From: Novosphingobium sp.
Lineage (GTDB): Bacteria; Pseudomonadota; Alphaproteobacteria; Sphingomonadales; Sphingomonadaceae
DNA length: 10,537 bases
Direction: 5' to 3'
Assembly: GCA_030830245.1 (NCBI GenBank)
Contig: JAURNJ010000038.1
Coordinates: 1 to 10,537 of the forward strand
The notes under the pieces are model-generated. The model was not told the DNA's origin. It saw nothing but the letters and a program-made list of their open reading frames with translations, and did no database searches. The stretch's first letter is position 1; each line of letters starts with the position of its first letter. Of this stretch, positions 1 to 6,363 are shown piece after piece. The position numbers were made by a program, and so were the translations under genes.

Positions 1-119
1 CCTTCCTCAAGATGCACCACCAGCGCGGGATCGTCGCCGGCATTGCCTCGGGCGCGGCCGAAATCCAGCTCAACCTGGTCGCCACCAGCGTTCTCAACCT
101 GCCGCGGGAGCCGCGCTGA
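1..119 (+). CDS. Acyl-CoA dehydrogenase, C-terminal end only (5' part outside window)
   Basis: Codons in frame from base 3 to the TGA at 117-119 encode the last 38 residues of an acyl-CoA dehydrogenase. The segment IASGAAEIQLN, followed by a tail ending VLNLPREPR, matches the final helix of the family (commonly IAGGTSEIQRN...VLGLPREP). These enzymes introduce an alpha,beta double bond into acyl-CoA thioesters using FAD. In medium-chain ACADs the catalytic Glu sits two residues after the Ile of this motif (IYEGTSEIQ). Here that position is Ser, as in the large group with Gly or Ala there, so the base must lie elsewhere, outside the window. The usual Thr-Ser after the Gly is Ala-Ala. The stop overlaps the start of the next ACAD by one base, which suggests translational coupling and subunits of one enzyme. 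The family call is firm; the substrate is unknown. Confidence 0.85.
   Translation, partial: FLKMHHQRGIVAGIASGAAEIQLNLVATSVLNLPREPR
106..110 (+). promoter_or_regulatory. Ribosome binding site of the small ACAD gene
   Basis: GGGAG lies inside the end of the upstream ACAD gene, 8 bases before the ATG at 119. It supports that start and reinitiation or coupling across the one-base stop/start overlap. Confidence 0.6.
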
Positions 120-1048
120 TGGACTTTGCCCTCACCCCCGATCATGTCACCCTGCTCGACGCGCTGGAAGGGATGGTCAAACCGTTCGCCACCGCGCCCA
201 TCGGCGAAGTTCCCTTCGCGCTTGGCAACGAAGAGCTGGAAGCGGCCCTTGTCGAGAGTGGGTTTCTCCAGATCGCCGGCGAACCGGAATTCGGCCTTAT
301 CGGCGCCATGCTGATGGCCGAGCGGGTGGCGCGGCTGCCCTTTGCGGTCGAGGCGGCGAACAGCGCCTTCCTCGGCCCGCTGCTTGGCGATGGCGCGGCT
401 CGCCCGGTCTGCGTCGCCGAGGCCGACAGGCTGTGGCAGTCGATCCGTTACTTGAGCGACGGCGCCACCTTGCTGGTGCTGGGCAGGGACAACAGCGTGA
501 CAATGCTCACGCCAGCACCCGGATCGGTCCGCCCCGAACCGGAAGCCCTGTTTGCCTATCCGATGGGGCTTCTCGCTGCCGAAGAGGCGGAGCGCGGCCA
601 GCCCGCCACCGGGCTCGATGGCCGGGAGGTGCGAATGCGCGCCAATCTTGCATTGGCCGCCGAGGCGACCGGGTTGCTGCGTGCCGCGCTAGCCAGCACC
701 ATCGAACATGTCTCGCAACGTCACCAGTTCGGTCGTCCGCTGGCGACATTCCAGGCACTTCGTCACCGGCTTGCCGAAAACCATGTGCGAACGGATTCGC
801 TTTACTGGATGACGCTTCGTGCCGCCGGGCTGGCCGATCCGGGCCAGGCGGCGCTCGCTGCGCTCCATGCGCAGGAATGCGCCCGCGTAGCGGTATACGA
901 TTTCCATCAGATGCTTGGCGCGATGGGCATGACGCTCGAGCATCCGCTGCATTTCTGGACCTATCGCCTCAAGGCGCTGATCGGAGAGAATGGTGGACGC
1001 GGACGGCAGGCGCGCATGGCGGCGGAACTGCTCTGGCCGCAGGCATGA
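119..1048 (+). CDS. Short acyl-CoA dehydrogenase (small-subunit type of a heteromeric ACAD)
   Basis: The product is 309 residues, short of the roughly 380-400 of homotetrameric ACADs. The C-terminal helical domain is recognisable: RHQFGRPL at residues 201-208, then FQALRHRLAE (the flavin-side motif of the family), and HQMLGAMGMTLEH at 263-275, the equivalent of the usual HGGxGxTxE stretch. The N-terminal helical part is present, but the middle beta-domain is reduced and the last helix with the EGTSEIQ-type motif is missing. This architecture resembles the smaller subunits of alpha2beta2 ACADs known from steroid degradation, such as the FadE27-type subunit of FadE26-FadE27. The gene starts in the stop codon of the large ACAD gene, fitting a two-subunit complex. 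It ends only 7 bases from the convergent sulfotransferase gene. The steroid connection is analogy, not proof. Confidence 0.85.
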   Translation: MDFALTPDHVTLLDALEGMVKPFATAPIGEVPFALGNEELEAALVESGFLQIAGEPEFGLIGAMLMAERVARLPFAVEAANSAFLGPLLGDGAARPVCVAEADRLWQSIRYLSDGATLLVLGRDNSVTMLTPAPGSVRPEPEALFAYPMGLLAAEEAERGQPATGLDGREVRMRANLALAAEATGLLRAALASTIEHVSQRHQFGRPLATFQALRHRLAENHVRTDSLYWMTLRAAGLADPGQAALAALHAQECARVAVYDFHQMLGAMGMTLEHPLHFWTYRLKALIGENGGRGRQARMAAELLWPQA

Positions 1049-1055
1049 GCCTGGA

Positions 1056-1889
1056 CTAGATTTCCCGCCAATGCGACAGGTCGCGGTCGACGATTTTCTC
1101 GAAGGCAGCGATATCGGCCTCAAGCCGCGCGATAAAGGCGCGCTCGGCTTCCGGACTGGCGGACGGCTTCTCCTTTAAGGCGGGTGGCCCCGCCCGGCTC
1201 ACAAGGGCCCGGAACAGTCGCGGGCTGGTCCGACGCAGCAGACGAAGCGGCCAGGCCGGATTGTCAAAGCGATGATGCGGTTTGCGCACCGATCCCCGGT
1301 TTGCATGAACCTCGCGCGCCTTCGCCACGTCAGGCAATCCTATGCCGAGAAACGCCTCGATCGATGCAAGCGTAGCCAGGCGGGCGGCGCCAACCAGCAC
1401 TTCCTGATCCAGGATCAGCACGCTTTCTCGCCCGAAGCACTCGATGAACGGGGCAATCTGCATGGCATAGCGCGTGGCACGGCGAGGCGGGTCCCTCTCG
1501 AGAAATTCGGCAAAGCTGCAAGAAATCCAGCCGCGCTCCCAGGCGTGCTTGTAGGCAGAACGCATGCGATCTAGCGGCTTGCGGTAGAGATAGATCAGCC
1601 TGAGATCGGGGTTGTATTCATGCATGTCTTCCCAGATTTCGGGGTTGAAACGCGGAGCCATGGTGTATGAAGGAGAGGCTTCGAGCTTCAGGCCCGGACG
1701 ATCCGCAAACCTGGCATGATAGTCTTCAAGCCCGGCACGCCAATCGCGTGTCAGTGACCAGAAATCGAGCTCCTTTTCGGTTGATGCGTTGATGTCCGGG
1801 GATGTCTTGAGAATCTCGAACAGGGTCGAGGTCGCGCATTTCTGGGCACCCAGGATAATCGCGCCGACCGGTAGGGTTTTGGTGCTCAT
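1056..1889 (-). CDS. PAPS-dependent sulfotransferase family protein
   Basis: The 277-residue product has the two co-substrate motifs of sulfotransferases. A 5'-phosphosulfate P-loop GAQKCATSTL lies at residues 14-23, just after the N-terminus. A 3'-phosphate site lies in the segment around residues 98-120 (LIYLYRKPLDRMRSAY), with Arg103 and Ser111 in the expected places. The family moves sulfate from PAPS to hydroxyl or amino groups of carbohydrates, lipids or small molecules; nothing here identifies the acceptor. I chose the ATG at 1889 because family members begin a few residues before the P-loop; a TTG at 1928 would add 13 basic/hydrophobic residues. Neither start has a clear Shine-Dalgarno sequence. 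No signal peptide or membrane segment is visible, so it is probably cytoplasmic. No PAPS-synthesis genes are nearby. It diverges from the metalloprotease gene at 1951. Confidence 0.85.
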   Translation of the reverse strand: MSTKTLPVGAIILGAQKCATSTLFEILKTSPDINASTEKELDFWSLTRDWRAGLEDYHARFADRPGLKLEASPSYTMAPRFNPEIWEDMHEYNPDLRLIYLYRKPLDRMRSAYKHAWERGWISCSFAEFLERDPPRRATRYAMQIAPFIECFGRESVLILDQEVLVGAARLATLASIEAFLGIGLPDVAKAREVHANRGSVRKPHHRFDNPAWPLRLLRRTSPRLFRALVSRAGPPALKEKPSASPEAERAFIARLEADIAAFEKIVDRDLSHWREI

Positions 1890-1950
1890 TCGGCGGCGAG
1901 CGATAATCGGGCGTGCCGCCAAGAGCAAGTCGCGCTAGGATAGGCCCTGG

Positions 1951-2883
1951 ATGCGCCTGTTGCCCGCCTGGATGTTTGCCCTCTCCAGCCTGACATTGGC
2001 GGTGCCTGGCGCTGGCGCCCACGGTGAGATGGCCCAACCGCTCGCAATGCGCGAACAGATGCTGCGGCTCGGCGAGGTCGACTGGCGCATTCGGCTTGCT
2101 GCCGGAAACCTGTGCCCGCAGATGGCCTCGGGTATCGGCGTGGTTATCGACCATGCTGCTGCCTATGGCTCGCCCGATGGCAGTGCATTCACCCGCGCCC
2201 TCAGGCTGGGTAAGCTGCCGCAGGTGGCAGTCGTCGCAGCCGGTTCGCCAGCCGCACAGGCAGGGGTCAGGCCCGGCGACGAACTGGTGGCGATCGGCGA
2301 CACCGCCATGGCGGATTTGCTCGCCGCATCGCGCGACCCGAGCCTGTTCGCCGAAGAGGTGATGGAATCGCTGGCCGCGCTACCCCCCGGACTACCCGCC
2401 ACACTGATCCTGCAACGCGGCAAGGCGAGTTTGCGCAAGAAGATCGCGCCGGTCGCAGTCTGTGGCAGCCGCACCATTCTGGACAGCGGACGCTCGCTCG
2501 CGGCCTATAGCGATTCCCGCAACCTGGCAGTGACCTCGGCTCTGATCGAATTCACTGCCAACGACGATGAACTGGCGCTGATCGTGGGGCATGAGCTGGC
2601 GCATGTGGTCCTGCCGCGTGCTCCGGGCGCGCAACAACAGCAGGAATCCGAAGCAGACCTATTCGGCGCGAGGCTGGCTCACTGCGCTGGCTATGACGTG
2701 GCGCGCGCGGCGGATTTCTGGCCACGCTACCGCGTGCAGGACGAATTGGCCCGCTCGCGCGTGCCAACCCACCCCTTGCCCGAACGGCGCGAGGAAGCGA
2801 TCCGCGCCGCCTTGCCAGGTCTTGCCTGCCCGGTCAGCCTCTCGCTTGCAGAACCCCAGCGGTCGAGCCGCCATCGACCTTGA
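1951..2883 (+). CDS. Secreted PDZ-domain M48-family metalloprotease
   Basis: The 310-residue protein starts with a Sec-type signal (basic MRLL, hydrophobic core to about residue 19, AGA cleavage site near residue 23), placing it in the periplasm or exported. A PDZ-like domain follows at about residues 88-168, with the core GSPAAQAGVRPGDELVAI. The zinc-protease motif HELAH is at 214-218 and ESEAD at 232-236, whose Glu232 fits the third zinc ligand (ExxAD pattern) of M48 peptidases. Mature-region cysteines at 55, 171, 245 and 293 could form disulfides. Unlike the integral-membrane HtpX/Ste24 type, no transmembrane helices surround the active site, so it is closer to soluble periplasmic M48 proteins. 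An AGGATAGG stretch (1937-1944) is a weak ribosome site. The last 16 codons overlap the convergent SDR gene by 50 bases and encode a Ser/Arg-rich tail outside the protease domain. The target protein is unknown. Confidence 0.88.
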   Translation: MRLLPAWMFALSSLTLAVPGAGAHGEMAQPLAMREQMLRLGEVDWRIRLAAGNLCPQMASGIGVVIDHAAAYGSPDGSAFTRALRLGKLPQVAVVAAGSPAAQAGVRPGDELVAIGDTAMADLLAASRDPSLFAEEVMESLAALPPGLPATLILQRGKASLRKKIAPVAVCGSRTILDSGRSLAAYSDSRNLAVTSALIEFTANDDELALIVGHELAHVVLPRAPGAQQQQESEADLFGARLAHCAGYDVARAADFWPRYRVQDELARSRVPTHPLPERREEAIRAALPGLACPVSLSLAEPQRSSRHRP

Positions 2884-3679
2884 GGTCGCTTGCAGTGATG
2901 AAGCCCGCCTCGTCGCTGCACAGGAAGCGAGCAGCCATGGCGATGTCCATCGGCGAGCCGATGCGCCCGATCACGGCTGCGTTCATCGTATCGGCGGCAC
3001 CGGCGGTCTTCTCGTTCTCGGCAAGGCCCATTGGCGTGTGGATGACGCCCGGCGAGATGGAGACGACGCGCACCCCCTTCGGGCCAAGCGCAATGCCCCA
3101 ACGCACGGTCTGCAAATGGACGCCACGCTTGGACAAGGAATAACTAACACCGCGCTTGCCGACTTCGCCGCCATTGCCGCCCATTGCCTCGACCGCGGCG
3201 CCGATGCCCTGGATGAAACCATCGGCCAGCGGATCAACAAGCAATGCATCGATCTCGGGTATGGCGGGCATCATGTGCCCGGCCATCGAGGCGATGGGGA
3301 TGACAGCGCTGCCCGCCGCAAGCTTCGGCTCCAGCGCTTTCATCAGCAGCTCGGTGCCGACGAGATTGACCTTCATGATCGCCTGCCAATCGGCCAGCGC
3401 AGGTGATAGACCAGCGGTATGCACCACCGAACAGGTACGGGTCGCGTCGAGTTCGCCCGCAAGCGCTGCCAGATGTGCCTCGTCGAGCATGTCGCCTGCA
3501 TGGGCAGTCACGATGTGCCCGGCATCGCGCAGTTCCTTGGCGAAAGATTCGAGCCGGTCCTTCGATACGTCGCTGAGCACGAGGTCGCAGGTCGCGCCGA
3601 ACAGATAGGCGCAGGCCCGGCCCATGCCGCCCGCCGCACCGGTGATCAGCGCCTTGCGGCGCACCACTGCACTCTTCAT
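2834..3679 (-). CDS. Short-chain dehydrogenase with a long pre-Tyr insertion (3-alpha-HSD-like)
   Basis: The 281-residue classical SDR fold shows the dinucleotide motif TGAAGGMG (13-20), Asp37 after the second strand (NAD(H) preference), HTAG (87-90) in place of NNAG, Asn105, Ser131 and the YSLSK pair Tyr180/Lys184. In most classical SDRs the catalytic Ser and Tyr are 12-14 residues apart; here the gap is 49, an insertion of about 36 residues over the substrate pocket. A comparable insertion occurs in 3-alpha-hydroxysteroid dehydrogenase/carbonyl reductase of Comamonas, so a bulky alicyclic alcohol or ketone is a reasonable guess. The start is set by AGGGGAG six bases upstream of the ATG. It is the second gene of a minus-strand pair, 22 bases after the SDR at 3702-4481. 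Its 3' end runs 50 bases into the convergent protease gene. The family is certain; the steroid substrate is inferred. Confidence 0.88.
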   Translation of the reverse strand: MKSAVVRRKALITGAAGGMGRACAYLFGATCDLVLSDVSKDRLESFAKELRDAGHIVTAHAGDMLDEAHLAALAGELDATRTCSVVHTAGLSPALADWQAIMKVNLVGTELLMKALEPKLAAGSAVIPIASMAGHMMPAIPEIDALLVDPLADGFIQGIGAAVEAMGGNGGEVGKRGVSYSLSKRGVHLQTVRWGIALGPKGVRVVSISPGVIHTPMGLAENEKTAGAADTMNAAVIGRIGSPMDIAMAARFLCSDEAGFITASDLKVDGGSTAGVLQARG

Positions 3680-3685
3680 CGTCTA

Positions 3686-3692
3686 CTCCCCT
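3686..3692 (-). promoter_or_regulatory. Ribosome binding site of the SDR at 2834-3679
   Basis: On the minus strand AGGGGAG precedes the ATG at 3679 by six bases. It lies in the 22-base gap after the upstream SDR stop and fixes the start of the second SDR. Confidence 0.75.
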
Positions 3693-3701
3693 GAATTTCG
3701 A

Positions 3702-4481
3702 TCAACCGGCATGCCCTTGGGCGCGCAACATGCGCGCATTGAAAACGTTTGGCTGGCCAGTATGAGCGGTGATGCCGCCATCGACCACAAGATTGTGGCC
3801 ATTGATATAGCTCGCGTCGTCCGAGGCGAGAAAGGCGATAGCGCCAGCCACATCCTCTGGCTGACCAAGCCGGTGCAGCGGCACCCGCTGTTCCCAGTCC
3901 TCCCGCACTTGCGCGTTCTCGAGAATGCCTGCGGCCAAGGGTGTCACGATCACTCCAGGGCAGACCGAATTGACGCGAACGCCAAGTTCGCCGCATTCCA
4001 TAGCCAAGGCACGCGTGAAGTTGACCACCGCGCCTTTACTTGCGTTGTAGGCAGTCATCTGGAAATCGCCGGCGAGACCTGAAATCGAGGCAACATTCAC
4101 GATGTTGCCTCGCGTCGGTTCAAGGTGCGGAATGGCCGCCTTGCTGCACAGGAATACTCCGGTTGAATTGACTGCAAAAGTCCTTTCCCACGATTCGAGT
4201 GGAAGGCTTGCAGTTGGCAAGGCCGTGCCAATCCCTGCATTGTTGACAATGCAATCGAGCTTGCCTCGCCGATTTACGGTCTCAGCGATCATCGCCTGGA
4301 CCTGTGCTTCATCGGTGACGTCGGCACGCAAGAAAAGCGAGCCACCGGGCAGCGACGCAGGCTCGTTGAGGTCGGAGACCGTCACCAGCGCTCCTTCAGC
4401 GGCAAACCGCGCTGCTGTCGCCGCGCCGATCCCGCTCGCCGCGCCCGTTACGATCACCACCTTGCCGGAAAATCTTGTCAT
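3702..4481 (-). CDS. Classical short-chain dehydrogenase/reductase, NAD(H)-type
   Basis: The 259-residue protein has the full set of classical SDR marks: TGAASGIG (12-19), Asp37 at the end of beta-2 (favours NAD over NADP), NNAG (80-83), Asn105, Ser132, and Tyr145/Lys149 in YNASK, followed by the PG turn at 175-176 and VDGG near the C-terminus. It would oxidise a secondary alcohol or reduce a ketone, in the cytoplasm and probably as a tetramer. I place the start at the ATG at 4481, since GGAG precedes it by five bases; an ATG four codons upstream (4493) lacks such a site. It heads a two-gene minus-strand operon with the insertion-bearing SDR and diverges from the PRISE-like gene, with 32 bases between start codons. 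The residues after VDGG form an extended tail. The substrate cannot be read from the sequence. Confidence 0.9.
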   Translation of the reverse strand: MTRFSGKVVIVTGAASGIGAATAARFAAEGALVTVSDLNEPASLPGGSLFLRADVTDEAQVQAMIAETVNRRGKLDCIVNNAGIGTALPTASLPLESWERTFAVNSTGVFLCSKAAIPHLEPTRGNIVNVASISGLAGDFQMTAYNASKGAVVNFTRALAMECGELGVRVNSVCPGVIVTPLAAGILENAQVREDWEQRVPLHRLGQPEDVAGAIAFLASDDASYINGHNLVVDGGITAHTGQPNVFNARMLRAQGHAG

Positions 4482-4486
4482 GCCTG

Positions 4487-4490
4487 CTCC
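4487..4490 (-). promoter_or_regulatory. Ribosome binding site deciding the SDR start at 4481
   Basis: The minus strand reads ATGGGAGCAGGCATG. GGAG is five bases from the second ATG (4481) and overlaps the codons following the first ATG (4493), so the downstream ATG is the better start. Confidence 0.6.
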
Positions 4491-4513
4491 CATTGCGCAT
4501 TCAGTCGCGCGCG

Positions 4514-5668
4514 ATGCTTAGCCACGAAACCTCCCACCCGCCAGCCGGTGAATCTCACCGCCATGTCGTGATCGCCGGGGCGAGCGGTGTGATCGGCGCT
4601 CCGGCAGTGGTGGCATTCGCCCGCGCTGGCTGGCATGTGACGGCGCTGTCGCGGCGGCGGCCAATCGTTCCCGAAGACTGCGACTTCGACCACCTGGCGC
4701 TCGATTTCAGCGATGCAGATGTCTGCAAGCGAGCGGTGGCAGACCTGCCGCCGGTGACGCATCTCGTCTATGCCGCTGTTTCCGAGGCGCCGGGACTTTC
4801 CCCCGGATGGATCGACGAAGACCTGATCGCGAAGAACGGCGCCATGCTTCGCCACGTGCTCGGGCCGCTGGCCGAGACTGGCAATCTCCGGCACGTCTCG
4901 ATCCTGCAAGGCACCAAGGCTTATGGCGGGCACTTGCACCCCGTAACGCTCCCCCTTCGCGAGAACGGCACGCGCGACGATCATCCAAACTTTTACTGGC
5001 TGCACGAAGATTTCACCCGCGAGCAGGCAGCCAAACACGACTTTGCCTTCACCATCTGGCGCCCTCAGGTGCTTCTGGGCAGCGCGCCGGGCGCGGCGAT
5101 GAACCCGGTCGCGGCAATCGGTGCCTATGCCGCGATCTGCCGCGAGCGTGGTCTGCCTTTCGCCCTGCCCGGCGAGGCGGTCGGGCTATGGGAAATGGTC
5201 GATGCCGACCTGTTTGCCGATGCGCTGGTCTGGAGCGCGACCAGCAAGGAAGCTGCAGGCGAGACTTTCAACTTCACCAATGGCGATCTCTTCGCGCTGC
5301 GCCATTCCTGGAGCGAACTGTCCGAGGCGCTGGAGCTGAGCAGCGACGGAAATGCGCCGGAAAGCTTGGTTTCCTTTTTTGCACAAGCCGAAAGCCGGTC
5401 AGCCTGGCAGGCAATCGCAGCACGCGAAGGCCTGGTGCTGGGCGAGCTCGACGCCCTGCTCGGCCAGTCGCACATCTACCTCGATATCCTGAACAGCGGT
5501 CGAGCAGCGCAACGGGTACTGCCGATGGTCGTCAGCACCATCAAGCTGCGCCATGCGGGGTTTGCTGGCTGCATCGACAGTTTCGTTTCGTTGCGGCGCC
5601 AGCTTGCCATGATGGTTGCGCTCAAGCTGCTTCCACGCCATTGCGATCCGAGGCATGGGGCAACTTAG
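4514..5668 (+). CDS. PRISE-type enone reductase (progesterone 5-beta-reductase/iridoid synthase-like SDR)
   Basis: The 384-residue extended SDR has a GASGVIG dinucleotide motif at residues 22-28 and several PRISE hallmarks in order: THLVYAA (82-88), LQGTKAYGG (131-139) with Lys135 at the catalytic Lys position, PNFYWLHED (158-166), WRPQVLLGSAPGAAMNP (182-198) and ETFNFTNGD (250-258). PRISE proteins reduce the double bond of alpha,beta-unsaturated ketones or aldehydes with NADPH, including steroid enones and small enones. The conserved NFYY is NFYW here: the first Tyr is kept and the second is Trp. The ATG at 4514 is chosen because it is the first ATG in frame and precedes the Rossmann motif by about 20 residues; a TTG at 4475 is possible but would overlap the divergent SDR gene. 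No strong ribosome site is visible. Its stop overlaps the GTG of the TetR gene, so the two are co-transcribed. The family is well supported; the substrate is open. Confidence 0.82.
   Translation: MLSHETSHPPAGESHRHVVIAGASGVIGAPAVVAFARAGWHVTALSRRRPIVPEDCDFDHLALDFSDADVCKRAVADLPPVTHLVYAAVSEAPGLSPGWIDEDLIAKNGAMLRHVLGPLAETGNLRHVSILQGTKAYGGHLHPVTLPLRENGTRDDHPNFYWLHEDFTREQAAKHDFAFTIWRPQVLLGSAPGAAMNPVAAIGAYAAICRERGLPFALPGEAVGLWEMVDADLFADALVWSATSKEAAGETFNFTNGDLFALRHSWSELSEALELSSDGNAPESLVSFFAQAESRSAWQAIAAREGLVLGELDALLGQSHIYLDILNSGRAAQRVLPMVVSTIKLRHAGFAGCIDSFVSLRRQLAMMVALKLLPRHCDPRHGAT
5657..5660 (+). promoter_or_regulatory. Probable ribosome binding site of the TetR gene
   Basis: GGGG lies seven bases before the GTG at 5668, inside the last codons of the PRISE-like gene. 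It is a weak but plausible Shine-Dalgarno sequence for a coupled start. Confidence 0.4.
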
Positions 5669-6363
5669 TGGCGACAGCAGCAAATATCAGGCCGGGCGGT
5701 GGCAACGGCGCAGGCAGGCCAACTGCCGCCGAACTCGAACGCCGCAAGGCGCGGGTCATGGCTGTCGCGACCGAACTGTTCATAGCGAATGGCTATGCCG
5801 GCACCTCTCTTATCGACATCGCGCGAGGCGCCGGTGTCGCCACGCGTACGCTCTACCAGCATTTCGGCGACAAGGAGGCGCTGTTCCGCGAGGTCATCTA
5901 TGCTCGCGATGCAGCCGGAGCGATTGAGAAACCGACTGTCGAGGACGGAGACACGCTGTTTGATGCGCTGATGCGTGCGGCTCGCTACGCGATCGAAGTT
6001 ACCTACCGCCCGCATTCGATCGGGCTGATGCGGCTGATGATTGCGGAAAGCCAGCGCTTCCCCGAGTTCATGAAGCAGACGGCGATGTCGATCTTCGCCC
6101 GGTTCGAACACAACATCGAGAAGGTCTTCATCACGCTCGAACAGGCTGGCGCGATCCCGGCCGGTGATCATGCCCGTTCGGCCACCATGTTCGACGATCT
6201 TATTGAGGGCAGTCGTCCGCTCATGACCTATACCAACTGGCGCGCCGGTCCACCCAGTGACGAGGAACTGCGCGAACGGATCGAGTTCTTCATCCGCGGA
6301 CGCTACGGCGAGGAGGTTCTGGCGCGTTCGACGACCGATCGGGTCAGGCTTTCTCAGCAGTGA
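5668..6363 (+). CDS. TetR/AcrR-family transcriptional regulator
   Basis: The 231-residue protein carries a TetR N-terminal helix-turn-helix at about residues 26-72: ATELFIANGYAGTSLIDIA, then GVATRTLYQHFGDKEALF, the signature recognition-helix block. The C-terminal half, with MRLMIAESQRFPEF at 121-134, resembles the AefR-like ligand/dimerisation domain. TetR proteins usually repress nearby genes until a small ligand binds, so the adjacent PRISE, SDR or transporter genes are likely targets. The reading frame stays open far upstream, but that part is antisense-like noise inside the PRISE gene. The GTG at 5668, sharing one base with the PRISE stop codon, is the natural start and gives a Gly-rich leader of about 20 residues. 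A shorter start at the ATG at 5758 would cut into helix 1. The 3' end overlaps the convergent MFS gene by 20 bases. Confidence 0.9.
   Translation: MATAANIRPGGGNGAGRPTAAELERRKARVMAVATELFIANGYAGTSLIDIARGAGVATRTLYQHFGDKEALFREVIYARDAAGAIEKPTVEDGDTLFDALMRAARYAIEVTYRPHSIGLMRLMIAESQRFPEFMKQTAMSIFARFEHNIEKVFITLEQAGAIPAGDHARSATMFDDLIEGSRPLMTYTNWRAGPPSDEELRERIEFFIRGRYGEEVLARSTTDRVRLSQQ

Noticed and set aside
1049..1055. Terminator between the convergent ACAD and sulfotransferase genes
   Set aside because: The gap is 7 bases, and I see no GC-rich hairpin followed by a T run on either strand.
4807..5667. Long open frame upstream of and in frame with the TetR gene, suggesting a fusion protein of over 500 residues
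   Set aside because: This part is Arg-rich shadow sequence in another frame of the well-supported PRISE gene; the TetR domain begins after the GTG at 5668.
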